DNA of 64,000 bases from contig JAUXSA010000195.1 of assembly GCA_030681615.1 (NCBI GenBank), forward strand, positions 1 to 64,000. The letters run 5' to 3'. This stretch comes from Bacteroidota bacterium (lineage in GTDB: Bacteria; Bacteroidota; Bacteroidia; B-17B0; Aurantibacillaceae). Positions 47,485-56,362 of this stretch are shown piece after piece (the first letter of the stretch is position 1; every line of letters starts with the position of its first letter). A model generated the notes under the pieces. The model was not told where the DNA came from. It did no database searches and was given only the letters and a program-made list of their open reading frames with translations. Made by a program: the position numbers and the translations under genes.

Positions 47485-50235
47485 GTGAAAAGACTTTTAG
47501 TACTATTGTTTATATGTTTGTCTGTTTATGGCTTTGCTACGCACAACCGCGCCGGAGAGATCTTATATAAACGAATTGCCCCATATACTCAGGTGGTTGG
47601 TAATATCACAGTGCAGGTTTACACTTACTCAATAACACTTATCAAATATACAGATCATGGTAGCGGTGTTGCCGATAGGTGTGTAGATACAATTTACTTT
47701 GGCGACGGGCAAAGAGGTATTGCCTCAAGGATCAACAGCCACTCATCAGTTACCAATTGTGATTGTGATGATTGCGGAGAATTAATAATAAACAATCCGG
47801 GCTATGTGGTAAAAAAAAATATTTATACGATCATTCACACGTATGCAGGTTCTGGTAGTTATTTAATTCATTCATTTGATCCTAACAGGAATGGCGGCGT
47901 AATAAACATCCCCAATTCTATTAATCAACCTTTTTACCTCGAATCATTACTCATAATTAATAATTTTTCCGGGGCTAACTCGTCACCCGAATTTAAATAC
48001 CCGCCAATAGATAGAGCCTGTTTTGATAAATGTTTTTATCATAATCCCGGCGCTTACGACACGGATGGGGATAGCTTAAGTTATGAAATTTCAACCTCGA
48101 GGGCAGAAAGCGGACAAACGGTTCCTGGGTATTCTTTTCCTGATGCGGGATCTGGAGGGGTTTATGGAATTAATCCTATTACAGGATTGTTAACCTGGTG
48201 TAAACCACAAGGGCAGGGCGAATACAACCTCGCATTTGTTGTAAAAGAGTGGCGAAAGAACACCAGCGGCATTTATCAGTTAATCGGTTTTGTTTTGCGC
48301 GATATGCAGGTAGTAGTAGGCGCTTGTCCAAATAACGACCCTCCGTTTGTGAATGTGCCAATTGATACCTGTGTGGAAGCGGGCGCATTAATTACCAAGA
48401 ACATTGTGTATGGCGACCCAAACATTTGTACTGTTACTATACAAGGAAATGGTGGAGCCTTTTCAGCCCCTCCACCAGTTGCTACATTAAGCAATACAAG
48501 TTTTTCAACTTCCGCATCTATACAAAGCACCATTGCTGCTTTTTCGTGGCAAACAAACTGTGGCCATATTCGTTTACAACCTTATCAAACCGTTTTTAAA
48601 GTAGAAGATAATGGATTACCATCTATAAATTTTAACCCTATTAAACTGGTTAATTTTGCCACATACAATATCCGCGTTATACCGCCATCTGTAAAAAATG
48701 TAACCGCAACGCCGCAGGGGTCGTCTATGAACATTTCCTGGTCGCTTTCTTCTTGTAACCCTACAAACAATCCGATCATTAATTATAAAATTTACAGGAA
48801 GAACGATTGTACTCCATTTACATACGATCCCTGCGAAACAGGCGTATCGCCAAGCTCGGGGTTTACATATATTGGTCAAACAACACCTACCATTAGCACT
48901 TTTCTTGACAATAATGGAGGAAATGGTTTAGTGGTTGGACAGGATTATAGTTATTTAGTGATCGCGGTTTATAAAGATGGGTCTCAAAGTTATGGCAGCT
49001 CTTTAGTGTGCGCAAAATTAAAACGCGATATACCGGTACTTTTAAACGTTGATATTATGTCAACTTCTGTTTCTACAGGTTCGGTTTTTGTGCGTTGGGA
49101 AAAACCACTTACCAACATAACAAGTCTGGATACAATTGCATTACCCGGCCCCTATCAATTTAATTTAAAACACCGAGCAGGCTCATCTGGCACTTACACA
49201 ACCGTTTTTAATTCTACAAGCCCTTTCTTTTTAAATCTTGCTACTCAGTTTACACACAGCGGTCTTAATACCGAAGCCACTAACCACGAATATGTGGTAG
49301 AATTTATTGCTAACACTACTACTGTTGGAACATCGCAGCGTGCCACCTCTATCTTTTTAACCACCACCCCGGGCGATAGACGGATTAATCTGCAATGGAA
49401 TTCTTCTACACCATGGAATAATTATAAATATACAGTATTCCGCAAAGATCCGTCAGCAGCTACCTTTACAGCCGTTGCAACAACATCATTAACAAATTAT
49501 TCTGACACAACAAATATTGTAAATAGTAACAGCACGCGCAGTTATGTTTATTGTTATAAAATTTTAGGAGAGGGACAGTACTCAGATCCGACAATCACCA
49601 AACCGTTATTAAATAATTCACAGGAAAAATGCGCAACGGCTACAGACCTTACACCGCCTTGTACACCAACCCTTTCTATTGTTGCCGATTGTCCAAGCGG
49701 AAAGGTAGAAATAAGCTGGACTAATGTAAAACCTATTTGCAGCGATGACGTGATACAGTATAATTTATTTTATAAACCAACTATTGACGAACCATACGCA
49801 CAAGTTGCAACATTAAACGGCGCCGCTTCTACATTCTTTAATTACGATGGTTTAGAATTGATCTCGGGTTGTTACGCAGTACAGTCGGTTGACTCAAGTA
49901 ACAACGTGAGTCCTTTAAGCCCTGATTTTTGTATAGATAATTGCCCGATATTTGAATTACCCAATATTATTACATTAAATAAAGATGGTGTAAACGATTT
50001 CTTTAAAGCCATTAGGGTGCGCCAGATAAAAGAAATAGATCTTGTTATTTTTGACCGTTGGGGCAATTTAGTTTATAAGACCACAGACCCTTACTTTAAG
50101 TGGGATGGTACTAGCCTGCAAAGCAAACAGATTGTGAGCGAAGGAACCTTCTTTTATATCTGCGATGTGTTTGAGCCCCGTTTAAAAGGTATTGTTAAGC
50201 GCAACCTGAAGGGGTATATGCAGGTGGTTAAGTAA
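47485..50235 (+). CDS. Large T9SS type B secreted protein (gliding-motility-associated C-terminal domain), copy 1
   Basis: 916 residues, starting at GTG (MKRLLVLLFICLSVYGFA signal peptide); there is no ATG at the right place. The start of the mature protein, ATHNRAGEI, is a common opening of Bacteroidota surface proteins. Beta-rich Ig/FN3-like domains follow (for example VKNVTATPQGSSMNISWSLS and SVFVRWEKP). The last 95 residues are the CHU_C/gliding-motility-associated sorting domain: LPNIITLNKDGVNDFFK, IFDRWGNLVYK, WDGTSLQSK, GTFFYICDV. It is probably exported by the type IX system and attached or released at the surface. It is followed 69 bases later by a close paralogue. Confidence 0.88.
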   Translation: MKRLLVLLFICLSVYGFATHNRAGEILYKRIAPYTQVVGNITVQVYTYSITLIKYTDHGSGVADRCVDTIYFGDGQRGIASRINSHSSVTNCDCDDCGELIINNPGYVVKKNIYTIIHTYAGSGSYLIHSFDPNRNGGVINIPNSINQPFYLESLLIINNFSGANSSPEFKYPPIDRACFDKCFYHNPGAYDTDGDSLSYEISTSRAESGQTVPGYSFPDAGSGGVYGINPITGLLTWCKPQGQGEYNLAFVVKEWRKNTSGIYQLIGFVLRDMQVVVGACPNNDPPFVNVPIDTCVEAGALITKNIVYGDPNICTVTIQGNGGAFSAPPPVATLSNTSFSTSASIQSTIAAFSWQTNCGHIRLQPYQTVFKVEDNGLPSINFNPIKLVNFATYNIRVIPPSVKNVTATPQGSSMNISWSLSSCNPTNNPIINYKIYRKNDCTPFTYDPCETGVSPSSGFTYIGQTTPTISTFLDNNGGNGLVVGQDYSYLVIAVYKDGSQSYGSSLVCAKLKRDIPVLLNVDIMSTSVSTGSVFVRWEKPLTNITSLDTIALPGPYQFNLKHRAGSSGTYTTVFNSTSPFFLNLATQFTHSGLNTEATNHEYVVEFIANTTTVGTSQRATSIFLTTTPGDRRINLQWNSSTPWNNYKYTVFRKDPSAATFTAVATTSLTNYSDTTNIVNSNSTRSYVYCYKILGEGQYSDPTITKPLLNNSQEKCATATDLTPPCTPTLSIVADCPSGKVEISWTNVKPICSDDVIQYNLFYKPTIDEPYAQVATLNGAASTFFNYDGLELISGCYAVQSVDSSNNVSPLSPDFCIDNCPIFELPNIITLNKDGVNDFFKAIRVRQIKEIDLVIFDRWGNLVYKTTDPYFKWDGTSLQSKQIVSEGTFFYICDVFEPRLKGIVKRNLKGYMQVVK

Positions 50236-50304
50236 CTCAGGCCAAAAACACACGTTTTTCAAGAAAAAATTGTCAGGTTGCGGTAAATGCTCTAACTTTA
50301 ATTA

Positions 50305-53067
50305 ATGAAAAAAAGTTTAAGTATATTTTTTCTTTTTCTTTCTGCATTCACTTTTGCAACACATAACCGGGCGGGCGAAATTACATATAAACGAATTGCA
50401 CCTTTCACACAGTTTATTCCCGGCGCGGGCAACTCGCCGATCTATAAATATTTAATAACTGTTACAAAATACACCGATCATAGTTATAGCGGGCACGAGG
50501 TGGCCGACAGGTGTGTGGATACAGTATATTTTGGTGATGGACAAAGAGCCGTTGCTTACAGGGTAAACGGAGGAAGTACACTTAATTGCGATTGCGCGGA
50601 CGATGTGCCTTGCGGTGCTTTAATAATTGATGAGAACAATTATAAAGTAAAAGTAAATATATATACGGTTGAACATGTATACCCGGGCACAGGCACTTAC
50701 AAAATACGCTCGTCCGACCCAAACAGGAATGAAGGGGTACACAATATTCCAAATTCTGATGATCAGTATTTTTATCTTGAGTCGTTTTTAATAATTAATA
50801 ATTTTTCAGGCGCTAATTCATCACCTGAATTTAAATATCCACCAATCGATAAAGCGTGTTTTGGTAAATGTTTTTATCATAACCCGGGAGCTTATGATTC
50901 AGATGGCGATAGTTTGAGTTATATAATTTCTACTTCAAGAGGGCAGGATGGAAATACTGTTCCCGGTTATTTTGCGCCAAACGCAGAAGGAAGCATATAT
51001 AATATTCACCCGGTTACCGGCCTTTTAACCTGGTGTACACCACAATTTCAGGGAGAATATAACCTAGCGTTTATAGTACAAGAGTGGCGAAAGAACACAA
51101 GCGGCATTTATCAACTTATTGGCACAGTGTTGCGTGATATGCAGGTTGTGGTTGGACAATGCCCTACAAACGATCCACCTTTTGTTACTGTGCCAAAAGA
51201 TACTTGTGTTGAAGCTGGGGCAATAGTTAGCAAAAGCATTATTTATGGTGATCCTAATCCATCCTCAGTAATTACCCTGCAGGGCAATGGTGGCGCTTTT
51301 TCCGGACCTCTTCCCTTGGCAAATTTATCAAACACGAGTTTTGTAACTAACACTACAATTACAACAGCGCCCGCGGCTTTCTTTTGGCAAACCGCCTGCA
51401 GTCATATTCGTTTACAGCCCTATCAAACAGTCTTTAAAGCAGAGGATGACGGCAAGCCTCAGGGCATTCCAATCAAACTGGTATATTTTGCAACATACAA
51501 CATTCGTGTTGTTCCTCCTTCTGTAAAAAATGTAACAGCTATACCGCAAGGCTCATCTATGAATATTAATTGGCAGCTTTCTTCTTGCAGCCCAACCAAC
51601 AATCCAATTATCGCTTATAAAATCTACAGGAAGAACGATTGCTCTGTTTTTACATACGATCCTTGTGAAACCGGTGTACCCGCAAGCTCAGGTTTTGTAG
51701 AGGTCGGGCAAACAACACCAACCGTTTCAACGTTTATTGATAATGGTGGCGGCAACGGGCTAACCGTTGGGCAGGATTACAGTTATCTTGTAATTGCAGT
51801 TTATAAAGATGGTTCTCAAAGTTATGGCAGCTCAATGGTGTGCGCAAAATTAAAACGCGATGTGCCGGTATTATTAAATGTAGATGTACTTTCAACTTCT
51901 GTTACAACAGGTTCGGTTTTTGTGCGTTGGGAAAGACCACTTACTAATGTTGGAAACCTTGATACGCTTATTTTCTCGGGACCATACCAATTTAATTTAA
52001 AATATCGTTCGGGTGGCATGGCTACTTACACAACAGTTTATAATTCTGCAAGTCCGTATTTTTTAGCGCTTGCCACACAATTTACGCACACAAATATAAA
52101 TACTGATGCAATGAATCATGAGTACCTGTTAGAGTTTGTTGCCAACACAACAACAGTGGGATCATCTCAACGAGCAACTTCTATATTTTTAACCACAACC
52201 CCTGGCGACAGGCGCATAGATCTGCAATGGAATTCTTTTACACCATGGAATAATTATAAGTACACTGTTTTTCGTAAAGATCCGTCATCAGCAACTTTCA
52301 CAGCTATTACAACAACGTCTTTAACTAATTATTCTGACACAAGCAACATCGTAAATAGTAACGGCACACGTAATTATATTTACTGTTATAAAATTTTAGG
52401 AGAAGGGCAGTACTCAGATCCGTCAATTACCAAACCGTTATTAAATAATTCACAAGAAAAATGTGCTACCGCAATAGATCTAACCGCTCCTTGCACGCCA
52501 ACGCTATCTATTAATGCCGATTGTCCAACTGGATTGGTTGAGGTAAGCTGGACCAATGTAAAAAATAGTTGTAGTGACGACGTTATAAAATATATTTTGT
52601 CGTACAAAGAAACTATTGATGATGAGTACAAAGTTGTTACTACACTCACGGGTCCGGCATCAACAGTTTTTATTTCAGATGGTTTGGATTTGATTTCAGG
52701 TTGTTATGCGATCCAATCGGTAGATTCCAGCAATAATGTGAGCGCTTTAAGTCCCGATTTTTGTATTGATAATTGTCCCGAGTTTGAATTACCCAATATT
52801 GTTACTTTAAATGGCGACGGCGTAAATGACTTTTTTAAAGCCATCAGAGTTCGCCAGATAAAAGAGATAGACCTCGTTATTTTTGACCGCTGGGGCACTT
52901 TGGTTTACAAAACAAACGATCCTTATTTTAAATGGGACGGCACAAGCCTTCAAAGCAAACTATTAGTAAGCGAAGGAACATTCTTTTACATTTGCGATGT
53001 ATTTGAACCCCGTTTAAAAGGCATCGTAAAACGTAGTCTAAAAGGTTATATGCAGGTGGTTAAGTAA
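50305..53067 (+). CDS. Large T9SS type B secreted protein, copy 2 (tandem paralogue)
   Basis: 920 residues from an ATG. It aligns end to end with the preceding gene: the same signal and ATHNRAGEI start, the same NIPNS, NNFSGANSSPEFKYPPID and CFYHNPGAYDSDGDSLSY segments, the same FN3-like units and a nearly identical 95-residue C-terminal sorting domain. Differences cluster in the N-terminal third (an inserted GAGNSP, a different loop with CDCADDVPCG) and near residues 340-380. A recent tandem duplication is the simplest explanation. Ligand-binding diversification is possible. Confidence 0.88.
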   Translation: MKKSLSIFFLFLSAFTFATHNRAGEITYKRIAPFTQFIPGAGNSPIYKYLITVTKYTDHSYSGHEVADRCVDTVYFGDGQRAVAYRVNGGSTLNCDCADDVPCGALIIDENNYKVKVNIYTVEHVYPGTGTYKIRSSDPNRNEGVHNIPNSDDQYFYLESFLIINNFSGANSSPEFKYPPIDKACFGKCFYHNPGAYDSDGDSLSYIISTSRGQDGNTVPGYFAPNAEGSIYNIHPVTGLLTWCTPQFQGEYNLAFIVQEWRKNTSGIYQLIGTVLRDMQVVVGQCPTNDPPFVTVPKDTCVEAGAIVSKSIIYGDPNPSSVITLQGNGGAFSGPLPLANLSNTSFVTNTTITTAPAAFFWQTACSHIRLQPYQTVFKAEDDGKPQGIPIKLVYFATYNIRVVPPSVKNVTAIPQGSSMNINWQLSSCSPTNNPIIAYKIYRKNDCSVFTYDPCETGVPASSGFVEVGQTTPTVSTFIDNGGGNGLTVGQDYSYLVIAVYKDGSQSYGSSMVCAKLKRDVPVLLNVDVLSTSVTTGSVFVRWERPLTNVGNLDTLIFSGPYQFNLKYRSGGMATYTTVYNSASPYFLALATQFTHTNINTDAMNHEYLLEFVANTTTVGSSQRATSIFLTTTPGDRRIDLQWNSFTPWNNYKYTVFRKDPSSATFTAITTTSLTNYSDTSNIVNSNGTRNYIYCYKILGEGQYSDPSITKPLLNNSQEKCATAIDLTAPCTPTLSINADCPTGLVEVSWTNVKNSCSDDVIKYILSYKETIDDEYKVVTTLTGPASTVFISDGLDLISGCYAIQSVDSSNNVSALSPDFCIDNCPEFELPNIVTLNGDGVNDFFKAIRVRQIKEIDLVIFDRWGTLVYKTNDPYFKWDGTSLQSKLLVSEGTFFYICDVFEPRLKGIVKRSLKGYMQVVK

Positions 53068-53074
53068 TTCTGTT

Positions 53075-53082
53075 TACATTTG
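53075..53082 (+). promoter_or_regulatory. Promoter box of the RsmB-like gene
   Basis: TACATTTG at 53075-53082, ending 15 bases before the ATG at 53098. Confidence 0.45.
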
Positions 53083-53097
53083 CCTTTCTTTAAAATT

Positions 53098-54288
53098 ATG
53101 AAACTCTATAAGAACCTTGTTAATTCTGTTGCCGAAACGCTTCAGGAAATTTTTGTAAAGAACCGTTATGCTGACAAGGCCATTGAAAAAGTTTTTAAAA
53201 CAAACCCTCAGTGGGGGAGCAGAGACAGGCGCTTTGTTGCCGAAGCGGTGTATGATATAGTAAGGAATTTTCGTTTGTATTCTGAACTGGCGCAATCACA
53301 AAAGAATTTTTGGTTCATTACTGCCGTTTGGCTGGTTGTAAAAGAAATTGAGTTTCCCGATTGGCAGGAGTTTAAAGACCTTGACAGGGAAGCGATAAAA
53401 GCGCATAACGAAAGCTTAAAGAATAATTTACCCGTTTACGAATCGTATCCCGATTGGTTGTGGGAACTTGGCACAAAAGAGCTTGGCGAAGAGGCCTGGA
53501 AAAAAGAGGCTTTATCAATGAACCAGCAAGCAGCAGTTGTATTACGTGTTAATACACTAAAAACATCTACAAAAAAATTGGTTGAAGAGTTTACAAAAAC
53601 AAATATTGCTTTAAAAGAAGTTGACGGAGTTGAGAACGCAGTGCAATTAGTAAAAAGAGAAAATGTTTTTCAAAATAATTTTTTTAAGTTGGGCTGGTTC
53701 GAAGTGCAGGATGCGGGCTCACAAATAATCAGCACTTTTTTAGACCCGAAACCAAACCAGTTTGTAATTGATGCCTGTGCCGGTGCCGGCGGTAAAAGCC
53801 TTCACATTGCCGCTCTAATGAACAACAAGGGCAAATTAATTAGTTTGGATGTGGAAGGATTTAAATTAGAGGAATTAAAAAAGAGAGCTAAACGCGCTGG
53901 TGTTTTTAATGTGGAGACGCGCGTAATTGAGGATTCAAAAACAATAAAGCGACTGGAAGCTAAAGCCGATAAATTATTATTGGATGTGCCTTGTAGTGGT
54001 TTGGGTGTAATAAAAAGAAACCCCGATGCAAAATGGAAATTAAGTGTTGAGGTAATTGAACGAACAAAAAAATTACAACAAAAAATTTTAAGTGAGTATT
54101 CACAAATGGTAAAAATTGGTGGTGAATTAGTTTACAGCACCTGCAGCATTTTACCAAGTGAGAACAGAGAACAAGTTGACGCGTTTTTATTAAACAATGT
54201 TAATTTCGAATTGGTAAAAGACAGAACAATACTCCCAAGCGAAGGCTATGATGGGTTTTACATGGCCTTGTTAAAAAAAACAGCTTAA
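53098..54288 (+). CDS. RsmB/NOP-family rRNA cytosine-5 methyltransferase
   Basis: 396 residues from the ATG at 53098. The SAM motif DACAGAGGKSLHIAALM, the acidic motif SLDVEGFKLEELKKRAKRAG, the catalytic DVPCSGLGVIKRNPDAKW and the release cysteine in VYSTCSILPSENREQVDAFL are all present. An N-terminal NusB-like helical part (about 1-140) fits RsmB-type enzymes that methylate 16S rRNA. The exact target site is not certain from sequence alone. Confidence 0.9.
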   Translation: MKLYKNLVNSVAETLQEIFVKNRYADKAIEKVFKTNPQWGSRDRRFVAEAVYDIVRNFRLYSELAQSQKNFWFITAVWLVVKEIEFPDWQEFKDLDREAIKAHNESLKNNLPVYESYPDWLWELGTKELGEEAWKKEALSMNQQAAVVLRVNTLKTSTKKLVEEFTKTNIALKEVDGVENAVQLVKRENVFQNNFFKLGWFEVQDAGSQIISTFLDPKPNQFVIDACAGAGGKSLHIAALMNNKGKLISLDVEGFKLEELKKRAKRAGVFNVETRVIEDSKTIKRLEAKADKLLLDVPCSGLGVIKRNPDAKWKLSVEVIERTKKLQQKILSEYSQMVKIGGELVYSTCSILPSENREQVDAFLLNNVNFELVKDRTILPSEGYDGFYMALLKKTA

Positions 54289-54333
54289 ACTTTACTCGTC
54301 AAAACCTTCTGTTAAGGCTCTTAATTTTATTAT

Positions 54334-54341
54334 TACCTTTG
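54334..54341 (+). promoter_or_regulatory. Promoter box of the DUF7793-like gene
   Basis: TACCTTTG at 54334-54341, 12 bases before the TTG start at 54353. Confidence 0.45.
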
Positions 54342-54352
54342 ATAGATAATTT

Positions 54353-54769
54353 TTGATCTTAGTAAGAAAATATTCAATACTCGAATCTCATCGCGGCCGT
54401 GCTTCTACAACAGAATTTTGGGATAATGGCATCATCTTTATTAAGTTGGATGATAATATGGAGGTTACACTTGAAGACTCTAAAGACCATTACGAATTTT
54501 TAAAAAGCAAATTCGACGGTAAAAATAAAATGAAGGTTTTAACCGAAACGGGTCGTTATACTACTATCACAAAAGAAGCAAGAGAATTCTCTACGCTTCC
54601 AGAAACAAACAAAATGACATTGGCAAGCGCAGTGGTTATAAAATCTCTGGCCCACCGCATCGTAATAAATTTTGTAATAAGTATTACCAGGCAACAAAAT
54701 ATGAAAATGCGTATGTTTGAAAGTAAAGACAAGGCCGTGGAGTGGTTACTTTCAATTGAGAATAAATAA
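54353..54769 (+). CDS. DUF7793/STAS-like small protein, second copy
   Basis: 138 residues starting at TTG; an in-frame stop lies just upstream and the first ATG is 34 codons in, inside a conserved strand. It contains EFWDNGIIFIKLDDNMEVTLEDSKDHYEFLKSKF, then ASAVVIKSLAHRIVINFVISI and MFESKDKAVEWLLSIEN, the layout of DUF7793/SpoIIAA-like proteins. Related to 42559-42945. It precedes the rhodanese gene by seven bases, suggesting co-transcription. Function unknown. Confidence 0.65.
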   Translation: MILVRKYSILESHRGRASTTEFWDNGIIFIKLDDNMEVTLEDSKDHYEFLKSKFDGKNKMKVLTETGRYTTITKEAREFSTLPETNKMTLASAVVIKSLAHRIVINFVISITRQQNMKMRMFESKDKAVEWLLSIENK

Positions 54770-54776
54770 ACGATCT

Positions 54777-55154
54777 ATGAAAAAAATAATTTCTCTTATA
54801 CTAATTTGTTTTTCCCTTACAACGTTTTCGCAAGTAAAAAATGTTGACGCAACAACTTTTAAAAAACTTGTAGACGAAAAAAAACATGTTTTAATTGATC
54901 TGCGTACTAACGAAGAGATTAAAAGTAAAGGCATGATCAAAGGCGCAATACAAATTGATTTTTTAGGTAAAGACGCTAATACAGAGATAGATAAATTAGA
55001 TAAAAATAAAAGTTATTTAATTTATTGTGCCGGTGGCGGAAGAAGCGAAGAGTGTGGTTTTTACATGCAAAAACAGGGATTTAAAGACGTGGTTAATCTT
55101 GAAAAAGGCTTTGGCGATTGGAAAAACAAAGGCTTTGAAATACAAACAAAATAA
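54777..55154 (+). CDS. Exported rhodanese-like protein
   Basis: 125 residues from the ATG at 54777, which gives a signal peptide (MKKIISLILICFSLTTFSQ). The single rhodanese domain has the N-terminal HVLIDLRTNEEIKSKGMIKGAIQID, the active-site loop YCAGGGRSEECG with the catalytic cysteine first, and the final VNLEKGFGDWKNKGF. Periplasmic single-domain rhodaneses usually bind or transfer sulfane sulfur; the substrate is unknown. It is 17 bases before cysQ. Confidence 0.9.
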   Translation: MKKIISLILICFSLTTFSQVKNVDATTFKKLVDEKKHVLIDLRTNEEIKSKGMIKGAIQIDFLGKDANTEIDKLDKNKSYLIYCAGGGRSEECGFYMQKQGFKDVVNLEKGFGDWKNKGFEIQTK

Positions 55155-55171
55155 TTTGCGGTAAAGTTCTA

Positions 55172-55990
55172 ATGGACTATCAATCACTTTTAAAACTAGC
55201 CATTACCGCAGCGCTTAAAGCAGGGCAAGAGATCTTAAAAGTTTACGATACCGATTTTTTTGTTGAGACAAAAAGCGATAACACGCCTGTAACACTTGCC
55301 GATAAGGGCGCGAGCAATTCCATTATTAAAGACCTTGTCCAAACAAAAATTCCAATCATAAGCGAGGAGGAGGATGTTTTGGATTATGGGGTCCGCCAAA
55401 AATGGGAGCGCGTTTGGCTGGTTGACCCACTGGATGGGACAAAAGAATTTGTAAAACGTAATGGGGAATTTACCGTTAATATTGCTTTGATCGAGAATAA
55501 TCAACCTGTAATTGGTGTCATTTATTTACCTGTTCACAAAGAACTTTATTTTGCCTGTATCAATTATGGTAGTTTTAAGGTTACACAGCAGCAGTTCCCG
55601 GAAATAAATAATGTACAAAACAACGTAGAGAACTTATTGAAAGCGGCTGTTAAATTACCAACCCAAAAACTACCAAAAAAATACACGGTGGTTGCAAGCC
55701 GTTCGCATCTTAGCAGAGAGCTTAACTTACACATTGATAAACTTATTAATGTTTATGGCGAAGTAGACATTACAAATGTTGGTAGCAGCATAAAACAATG
55801 TTGGGTAGCCGAAGGCAAAGCGCACGAATATTTACGCTTGGGCACCACTATGGAATGGGATACAGCCGCGGGGCAATGTATACTGGAGCAAGCCGGTGGA
55901 CAGATAATAGACCTTGAAACGCAAAAACCCATGCGTTACAATAAAGAGAACATGAGAAACAATTTTTTTATTGCAAAGCACCGTGCTTAA
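55172..55990 (+). CDS. cysQ: 3'(2'),5'-bisphosphate nucleotidase CysQ
   Basis: 272 residues. It belongs to the inositol monophosphatase superfamily, with metal sites in ISEEED, WLVDPLDGTKEFVKRNGEFTVNIAL and MEWDTAAGQCILEQAGG. It hydrolyses 3'-phosphoadenosine 5'-phosphate to AMP, protecting sulfur assimilation. Last of a DUF7793-rhodanese-cysQ group; the rhodanese neighbour also concerns sulfur. Followed by the tRNA-Arg region on the other strand. Confidence 0.94.
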   Translation: MDYQSLLKLAITAALKAGQEILKVYDTDFFVETKSDNTPVTLADKGASNSIIKDLVQTKIPIISEEEDVLDYGVRQKWERVWLVDPLDGTKEFVKRNGEFTVNIALIENNQPVIGVIYLPVHKELYFACINYGSFKVTQQQFPEINNVQNNVENLLKAAVKLPTQKLPKKYTVVASRSHLSRELNLHIDKLINVYGEVDITNVGSSIKQCWVAEGKAHEYLRLGTTMEWDTAAGQCILEQAGGQIIDLETQKPMRYNKENMRNNFFIAKHRA

Positions 55991-56007
55991 GCGATAAAAC
56001 AGGGAAA

Positions 56008-56036
56008 ATAAAAAAGGCCACCGTCTTGGTAGCCTT
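56008..56036 (-). terminator. Terminator after the tRNA-Arg remnant
   Basis: On the complement AAGGCTACC pairs with GGTGGCCTT, one mismatch, followed by a T-run. Confidence 0.6.
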
Positions 56037-56040
56037 CTCG

Positions 56041-56095
56041 TGATCCCGCTTGGTCCCGATATCTATCGGGACGAACAAGGACCGCAGGTTTAGAA
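56041..56095 (-). pseudogene. Decayed tRNA-Arg copy (3' part) with a palindrome in the T-loop
   Basis: TGATCCCGCTTGG (56041-56053) and CGAAC-AAGGACCGCAGGTTTAGAA (56072-56095) match the 3' acceptor, T-stem and anticodon-arm part of the intact tRNA-Arg at 56178-56254. The 5' half is missing, one C is lost, and the T-loop AAT is replaced by an 18-base palindromic insert. It cannot form a functional tRNA. Confidence 0.75.
56053..56072. repeat. Perfect REP-like palindrome
   Basis: GTCCCGATA (56053-56061), TC, TATCGGGAC (56064-56072): a perfect nine-base inverted repeat. It is located exactly in the T-loop of the tRNA-Arg remnant, extending its T-stem. Confidence 0.75.
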
Positions 56096-56134
56096 TAATA
56101 TAAAAGAAAGATATTTCAAGATCACTGTAAAACG

Positions 56135-56169
56135 AAAAATCCCCTCGGGAATAACCAAAGAGGATTTTT
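56135..56169 (-). terminator. Terminator of tRNA-Arg
   Basis: On the complement AAAAATCCTC pairs with GAGGGGATTTTT (small bulge) and ends in a T-run, 9 bases after the CCA end of the tRNA. Confidence 0.65.
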
Positions 56170-56177
56170 CTGCTTTA

Positions 56178-56254
56178 TGGTGATCCCGCTTGGAATCGAA
56201 CCAAGGACCGCAGGTTTAGAAAACCTGTGCTCTATCCAGCTGAGCTACGGGACC
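56178..56254 (-). tRNA. tRNA-Arg (anticodon UCU), CCA encoded
   Basis: The complement gives a 77-base cloverleaf: acceptor GGTCCCG with CGGGATC (one G-U pair), D-arm GCTCAGCTGGATAGAGC, anticodon arm CAGGTTTTCTAAACCTG with TCT at the centre, T-arm TTGGTTCGATTCCAA, discriminator A, and CCA encoded at 56178-56180. It reads AGA/AGG codons. A promoter lies upstream and a terminator follows. Confidence 0.96.
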
Positions 56255-56297
56255 AATTCCTTGAAAATAGTTGAATACAACTACTTTTTTGAGAATG

Positions 56298-56327
56298 CAA
56301 ATGTAAAAAAAAAAATTATTTAAACAA
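56298..56327 (-). promoter_or_regulatory. Promoter of tRNA-Arg (TTG-N19-TACATTTG)
   Basis: On the complement TTG (56325-56327) is followed after 19 bases by TACATTTG (56298-56305), ending 43 bases before the tRNA. On the plus strand a small TAGTTG/CAACTA hairpin with a T-run (56268-56290) lies between promoter and tRNA. Confidence 0.55.
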
Positions 56328-56362
56328 TTATAATTATTTTAGTGGACTAGCGTTTATCCTAT

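Noticed and set aside
56041-56254. Integration (att) site from a prophage or ICE, suggested by the repeated tRNA 3' end
   Set aside because: No integrase or mobile genes nearby, and each copy has its own terminator, which fits tRNA unit duplication and decay better.
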